Source of the DNA: an uncultured Lachnospiraceae bacterium
GTDB lineage: Bacteria; Bacillota; Clostridia; Lachnospirales; Lachnospiraceae
Assembly (NCBI GenBank): GCA_902803155.1
Contig: CADCOU010000376.1
Location: 1 to 8,595, forward strand
Direction of reading: 5' to 3'
DNA: 8,595 bases
This document shows, in pieces, positions 5,742 to 8,595 of the stretch. The number at the start of each line of letters is the position of its first letter. Position 1 is the first letter of the stretch. Both the position numbers and the translations under genes were made by a program. The notes under the pieces were generated by a model. It saw nothing but the letters and a program-made list of their open reading frames with translations. It had not been told where the DNA came from and searched no databases.

Positions 5742-7409
5742 ATGAGGAAAAAACTGTTGGCATCCCTGATCACTGTGTCAGCGGTCCTGGCACTGGGCGT
5801 CTGCGCATGGGCAGGAACAACAATGGAAAACATCGGTACCATTGATTTTGCGGATGAATGGATCGACGGAACAAATCTTCTTGAAAAGCCGGACGGCTCG
5901 GGGCTTTACGTGCTTTCCGACATGGACGGAAATACGCTGAGCGAGAAGTCATACGGAAGGATCGGATATGATTCGGGATACGGATTCATATCGGTTCAGG
6001 TCGAACCGGACGACGGGATCAACGGCATCGGCGCCGTCAACCTGTCCGGAAAAGAGATCGTACCGTGCAGTTACGGTAAGGTTGACTTTGAGAATGAGCA
6101 CTGGATCCGGGCAATTGCGCTGAAGGAGTCCACTGCGGATCAGTATGATTATGAATCCTGGATCGGAGACGGATATTATCTGATTGACCATGCAGACTTT
6201 TATTATGTTGACGACGAGGGCAATGCCGCGCTGGCATCCAGCCTTTCCCGCGACATATACATGGACAGCAATGCATACGGACGGTTTATCAATATCGAGA
6301 ACCGCGCAGACGGAAGCATTACCGCATACGATGGATCCTGGGCCGTTGTGGAGACCCCGGAACCGCTGAAGTATCTGTCAGATGAGGCACCCGGTGCGGA
6401 TGAAAAGATCAATTCTTACTACGAAAACGGCCAGTACGGTCTGAAAGATGCAGCCGGAAATGTGATCATCGGCCCGACATACGGTTATATCGAGAACTTC
6501 AAAGGCGAGTACGCGGAAGTGGAAAACCGTCTTGAGAGCGGCGACGTGAAAGGCCTGATCGACAAGACCGGCGCAGTCATCGTTCCGGTGGAATATGATG
6601 ATGTTGATTATGGTTATTACGCTCCGGCGACACCGGAAAACAACTATTCAAATTATTCTTACAATAACTTCGGTTATTTTGCGGTAGAGAAAGACAATAA
6701 ACTCGGTTATGTTGACATGGCGGGCAATCTGACCTGTGATTTCACGATCGCCGAGAGCAACTGTGACGTTTACGGCGCGTCCGCCATCTATACGGATATG
6801 GGCGGAGCGAAGCATATCCTTGCCGCAGACGGAACCGATACAGATGTCTCCCAGTATGAAAGCATATATGCCCTGAACAGCGGAAGCGGCATGTACTACA
6901 AGGTATGCGACTCGGATTACAACTATGGAGTGATCGACTGGCACGGAGATGTGATTGCCGAAGTGAAGTACAATGATGTGGACCTTTCCGGAGACGGACA
7001 GTACCTCCTTCTGCAGGAGGAGTACAATTCTCCCTGCGAACTGGTGAAACTGACCTATACGGCAGACAGCGCACCGGCAGCGCCGGCGGAAGACACAGGC
7101 GCGTCTCTTACGGTTGCAGAAGAGGGCGGAGAAGGCGAAGCAGCTCCGGCAGAAGGCGGTGCTGATTCTGCAGATCTCTCTTCCATCAAGGGACTGATCG
7201 ACAGTGCGATCACACTTGCGAATACCGATGCAGCCGCGAACAAGGATGCCATCATCGGTATCCTGACAAGTGCGGCAACATCTCTTGCAGAAAGCAAACC
7301 GGAGGTAAAAGCGGTGCTTGACAGCGCGATCAGTATGATGAATTCTGATGCGGTTGACGGCGCGTCCGTAGCGACCATCCTTAACAGTGTCAAGACACTG
7401 CTCGGATAA
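5742..7409 (+). CDS. Secreted WG-repeat protein with duplicated C-terminal helical module
   Basis: A 555-residue exported protein. A Sec signal peptide covers residues 1-24 (MRKK, a hydrophobic core, then AWA before Gly25). Cys21 is not in a good lipobox because Val precedes it. Residues about 50-440 hold diverged WG/KWG-type repeats; units are visible near 94-112 (GIGAVNLSGKEIVPCSYG), 230-249 (QYGLKDAAGNVIIGPTYGY), 268-287 (GLIDKTGAVIVPVEYDDV), 319-334 (NKLGYVDMAGNLTCDF) and 393-412 (YNYGVIDWHGDVIAEVKY). These repeats form small beta units of unknown binding role. An Ala/Glu/Gly/Pro linker (440-480) leads to two related helical repeats, about 485-515 and 525-555. There is no LPXTG motif, membrane anchor or obvious enzyme motif, so it is probably released or non-covalently wall-associated. 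AAGGAGG ends 7 bases before the ATG. It has its own promoter and terminator. Function is unknown. Confidence 0.88.
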   Translation: MRKKLLASLITVSAVLALGVCAWAGTTMENIGTIDFADEWIDGTNLLEKPDGSGLYVLSDMDGNTLSEKSYGRIGYDSGYGFISVQVEPDDGINGIGAVNLSGKEIVPCSYGKVDFENEHWIRAIALKESTADQYDYESWIGDGYYLIDHADFYYVDDEGNAALASSLSRDIYMDSNAYGRFINIENRADGSITAYDGSWAVVETPEPLKYLSDEAPGADEKINSYYENGQYGLKDAAGNVIIGPTYGYIENFKGEYAEVENRLESGDVKGLIDKTGAVIVPVEYDDVDYGYYAPATPENNYSNYSYNNFGYFAVEKDNKLGYVDMAGNLTCDFTIAESNCDVYGASAIYTDMGGAKHILAADGTDTDVSQYESIYALNSGSGMYYKVCDSDYNYGVIDWHGDVIAEVKYNDVDLSGDGQYLLLQEEYNSPCELVKLTYTADSAPAAPAEDTGASLTVAEEGGEGEAAPAEGGADSADLSSIKGLIDSAITLANTDAAANKDAIIGILTSAATSLAESKPEVKAVLDSAISMMNSDAVDGASVATILNSVKTLLG

Positions 7410-7460
7410 GATCCGGTATCCGTTTCTTCGCTGCAGAATCAGACGAAAAACGGTAAACAG

Positions 7461-7512
7461 ACAGATATTGGAATGCCCCGGCCGGGTGAGGCCGGGGCAT
7501 TTTAATATCTGT
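7461..7512 (+). terminator. Long-stem terminator after the WG-repeat gene
   Basis: The core is ATGCCCCGGCC (7473-7483) with GGCCGGGGCAT (7490-7500) around a 6-base loop, followed by TTTAATATC. The stem continues outward through A-T, two G-U and nine more Watson-Crick pairs (ACAGATATT at 7461-7469 with AATATCTGT at 7504-7512), making 23 unbroken pairs on the + transcript. The two G-U positions would be A-C mismatches on the opposite strand, so the structure favours the WG transcript. The T-tract is short for a terminator, and the outer pairing is unusual. Confidence 0.75.
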
Positions 7513-7559
7513 GTCCACAGAGAGATTATTCATTTGTCAGAATATACGGTGAAAGAGCC

Positions 7560-7578
7560 TCTGCAGGATCCCTGCAGA
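7560..7578 (-). terminator. Possible weak terminator at the end of the rhomboid gene
   Basis: Immediately after the minus-strand stop codon, TCTGCAGG pairs with CCTGCAGA around a 3-base loop (8 pairs). It is followed on that strand by GGCTCTTTC, a poor T-tract. The clear hairpin position right at the stop supports a 3'-end role, but termination strength is doubtful. Confidence 0.4.
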
Positions 7579-8139
7579 TCACCGGAGCAGCAGGAAGATT
7601 TCCGTCAGTATCATCCCGGTTACGGCACCGCCTATATGCGCCTGCCACGCGATCCCCGGCATGAAGTTGATCGCCAGGTTCATTACGAGCGTGGCGGCAA
7701 TGCTCCGGATTCCGGCGACGGAGCGAAAGTGCAGCATTATAAGAAACAGGCTGAACATCAGACCATACAGACCGCCCGACAGCCCGACGGACCACCGGGT
7801 CTTTGAGACGGCGTATTCAAGAATGCTGCCGCCGATCACGGAACCGAGCAGGATCGCGGAAAACCATACATGTCCGTAGAACTGCTCCAGAAAACGCAGA
7901 TTGTACAGCGCATACAGGTTCATGGCCAGATGCCATGGGCGGATGTGGGTGAAACCCACAGTCAGCATTCGCCACCACTGGCCCTGCCGGATCTTTTCAC
8001 GGTCATAGCAGCCGCACCGGACAGCGCGGGAGAGCTGATCCCCCTTTCCGGAATTGATGTACAGAAAGACGGCGCCGCAGACAAGCAGGACCGCCAGCCA
8101 TACGGACGCACCTTCACTCAGGATCGAAGAGCCTCTCAT
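7579..8139 (-). CDS. Rhomboid-family intramembrane serine protease
   Basis: A 186-residue polytopic membrane protein. The rhomboid hallmarks are all present: QWWRMLTVGFTH (residues 54-65), HLAMN (His70, Asn74, the HxxxN oxyanion-side motif), GLSGGLYG (119-126) with catalytic Ser121, and AHIGGAVTG (167-175) with catalytic His168. About six membrane segments can be traced (12-29, 66-82, 92-110, 119-137, 142-160 and 165-185), the minimal bacterial core without extra domains. It should cleave transmembrane segments of partner proteins within the lipid bilayer; the substrate cannot be read from the sequence. GGAGG (8147-8151) lies 7 bases upstream of the ATG and an extended -10 promoter is nearby. 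It is a monocistronic gene, convergent with the WG-repeat gene and divergent from the MBL-fold gene. Confidence 0.93.
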   Translation of the reverse strand: MRGSSILSEGASVWLAVLLVCGAVFLYINSGKGDQLSRAVRCGCYDREKIRQGQWWRMLTVGFTHIRPWHLAMNLYALYNLRFLEQFYGHVWFSAILLGSVIGGSILEYAVSKTRWSVGLSGGLYGLMFSLFLIMLHFRSVAGIRSIAATLVMNLAINFMPGIAWQAHIGGAVTGMILTEIFLLLR

Positions 8140-8177
8140 CGGATAACCTCCATCGGTACTCGTTTTTATTCATTTTT

Positions 8178-8186
8178 ATTATATCA
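8178..8186 (-). promoter_or_regulatory. Extended -10 promoter for the rhomboid gene
   Basis: On the minus strand the sequence reads TGATATAAT, a perfect TATAAT with the TG extension. No convincing -35 box lies at the right distance, which is common with extended -10 elements. Transcription would start near 8171, about 32 bases before the ATG. Confidence 0.7.
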
Positions 8187-8341
8187 CATTGATCGCTCAG
8201 GCATCAGCCGATCCGCCCGGGACAGGTGATCAGGTGCCTTGCTTTTGTCCATGAAATAGTCACATCCTGGTTGTAATATGGTCTGCAGATACCGCCGGGA
8301 CGGAACGGATCAGAAAGAAGTACAGGCGGAAAACCGCAAGT
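8187..8341. other. Intergenic stretch with no supported gene
   Basis: This forms the upstream half of the divergent region between the rhomboid and MBL-fold genes (the region as a whole is about 360 bases). Neither strand has a convincing start with binding site and family-like protein. A minus-strand open frame crossing part of it has Ser/Arg/Pro-rich composition and starts inside the MBL-fold gene, so it was not accepted. I see no repeat or RNA gene here. Confidence 0.5.
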
Positions 8342-8370
8342 TGTACATCTGCCCGGTTATCTGATAAACT
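8342..8370 (+). promoter_or_regulatory. Possible promoter for the MBL-fold gene
   Basis: TGTACA (8342-8347), 17-base spacer, TAAACT (8365-8370) with TGA directly before it, giving an extended -10. Both boxes are imperfect. A start near 8377 would give a leader of about 125 bases before ATG 8502. Confidence 0.45.
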
Positions 8371-8386
8371 GAAGCCAGAGATATTC

Positions 8387-8405
8387 CGGCGGGAGGCTCC
8401 CGCCG
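8387..8405 (+). other. GC-rich leader hairpin upstream of the MBL-fold gene
   Basis: CGGCGGGA (8387-8394) pairs perfectly with TCCCGCCG (8398-8405) around a GGC loop. It lies about 10 bases downstream of the proposed transcription start. No T-run follows, so it is not a simple terminator or attenuator. A nearby GCCG/CGGC pairing around 8402-8420 could compete with it. Confidence 0.45.
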
Positions 8406-8501
8406 TGAGAGGCTTTCGGCAGAGGCGTATCAGGACTTCGCCAGGCGCAATTCCGCCAGGGAGGAATGGATACTGCGAAGACCGGAGAAAGGGGCGGCAG
8501 C

Positions 8502-8595
8502 ATGAAACTGACATTTCTGGGAGCAACGCATGAAGTAACGGGAAGCTGTTACTATCTGGAAGCATGCGGAAAGAAGATCCTGATCGATTACGGCA
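8502..8595 (+). CDS. MBL-fold metallo-hydrolase, beta-CASP/RNA-processing type (3' truncated)
   Basis: Only 31 codons are visible before the window ends. The N-terminus, MKLTFLGATHEVTGSC followed by YYLE, Lys-Lys and ILIDYG, matches the opening beta strands of COG1236-type MBL-fold proteins, which are annotated as RNA-specific exonuclease/cleavage-factor-like hydrolases. The metal-binding HxHxDH motif and the beta-CASP domain would lie further on and cannot be checked. AAAGGGG (8488-8494) ends 7 bases before ATG 8502. An in-frame ATG at 8466 would add 12 residues, but its own purine-rich site is almost directly adjacent, and the family usually begins at MKLTFLGA. Assignment rests on a short segment. 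Confidence 0.8.
   Translation, partial: MKLTFLGATHEVTGSCYYLEACGKKILIDYG

Noticed and set aside
5793..5804. Possible lipobox at Cys21 of the WG-repeat protein
   Set aside because: The residues before Cys are Leu-Gly-Val; position -1 should be Gly, Ala or Ser. AWA at 22-24 gives a better signal peptidase I site.
7387..7806. 139-residue + strand open frame crossing the convergent region into the rhomboid gene
   Set aside because: It crosses the WG gene's terminator hairpin, is Arg/His/Pro-rich, and overlaps the rhomboid gene antisense; no sign of real coding.
8260..8565. 101-residue minus-strand open frame in the last intergenic region
   Set aside because: It starts inside the MBL-fold gene and has no recognisable domain or clear binding site.

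Overview
The window looks like a chromosomal segment from a Gram-positive anaerobe of the Clostridia, probably Lachnospiraceae-like. This is an inference from protein style, strong AGGAGG-type ribosome binding sites, recognisable sigma-A-type promoters and a moderately high GC content. No phage, transposon, CRISPR, rRNA or tRNA was seen. It holds eight genes, two of them cut by the window edges. Six look like ordinary members of known families. The least ordinary is a secreted WG-repeat protein.

Layout. (1) Positions 1-3279 (+): the end of a BMP/NupNOPQ-type ABC importer operon, with a 5'-truncated double-ATPase and two overlapping permease genes. The substrate is probably nucleosides. The substrate-binding lipoprotein is not in view and would be expected upstream. 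(2) 3280-3434: a convergent intergenic region with hairpins, including a strong bidirectional terminator. (3) 3435-4844 (-): a COG2509-type FAD-dependent dehydrogenase. (4) 4845-4989: a divergent promoter region. (5) 4990-5574 (+): a YgjP-like zinc metallopeptidase. (6) 5575-5741: a possible terminator overlapping a good promoter, followed by a 5'-leader hairpin. (7) 5742-7409 (+): an exported WG-repeat protein with a low-complexity linker and a duplicated helical C-terminus. (8) 7410-7578: a convergent region with a 23-pair hairpin. (9) 7579-8139 (-): a rhomboid intramembrane serine protease with its catalytic pair intact. (10) 8140-8501: a divergent region with promoters and a leader hairpin. 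(11) 8502-8595 (+): the first 31 codons of an MBL-fold/beta-CASP-type hydrolase.

The transporter genes clearly work together, with one ATPase and a permease heterodimer that are translationally coupled. The other genes look like independent single-gene transcription units in alternating orientation. No multi-gene novel system is evident. The points most worth a second look are the C-terminal module of the WG protein, the RNA structures flanking that gene, and the cysteine cluster in the FAD enzyme.
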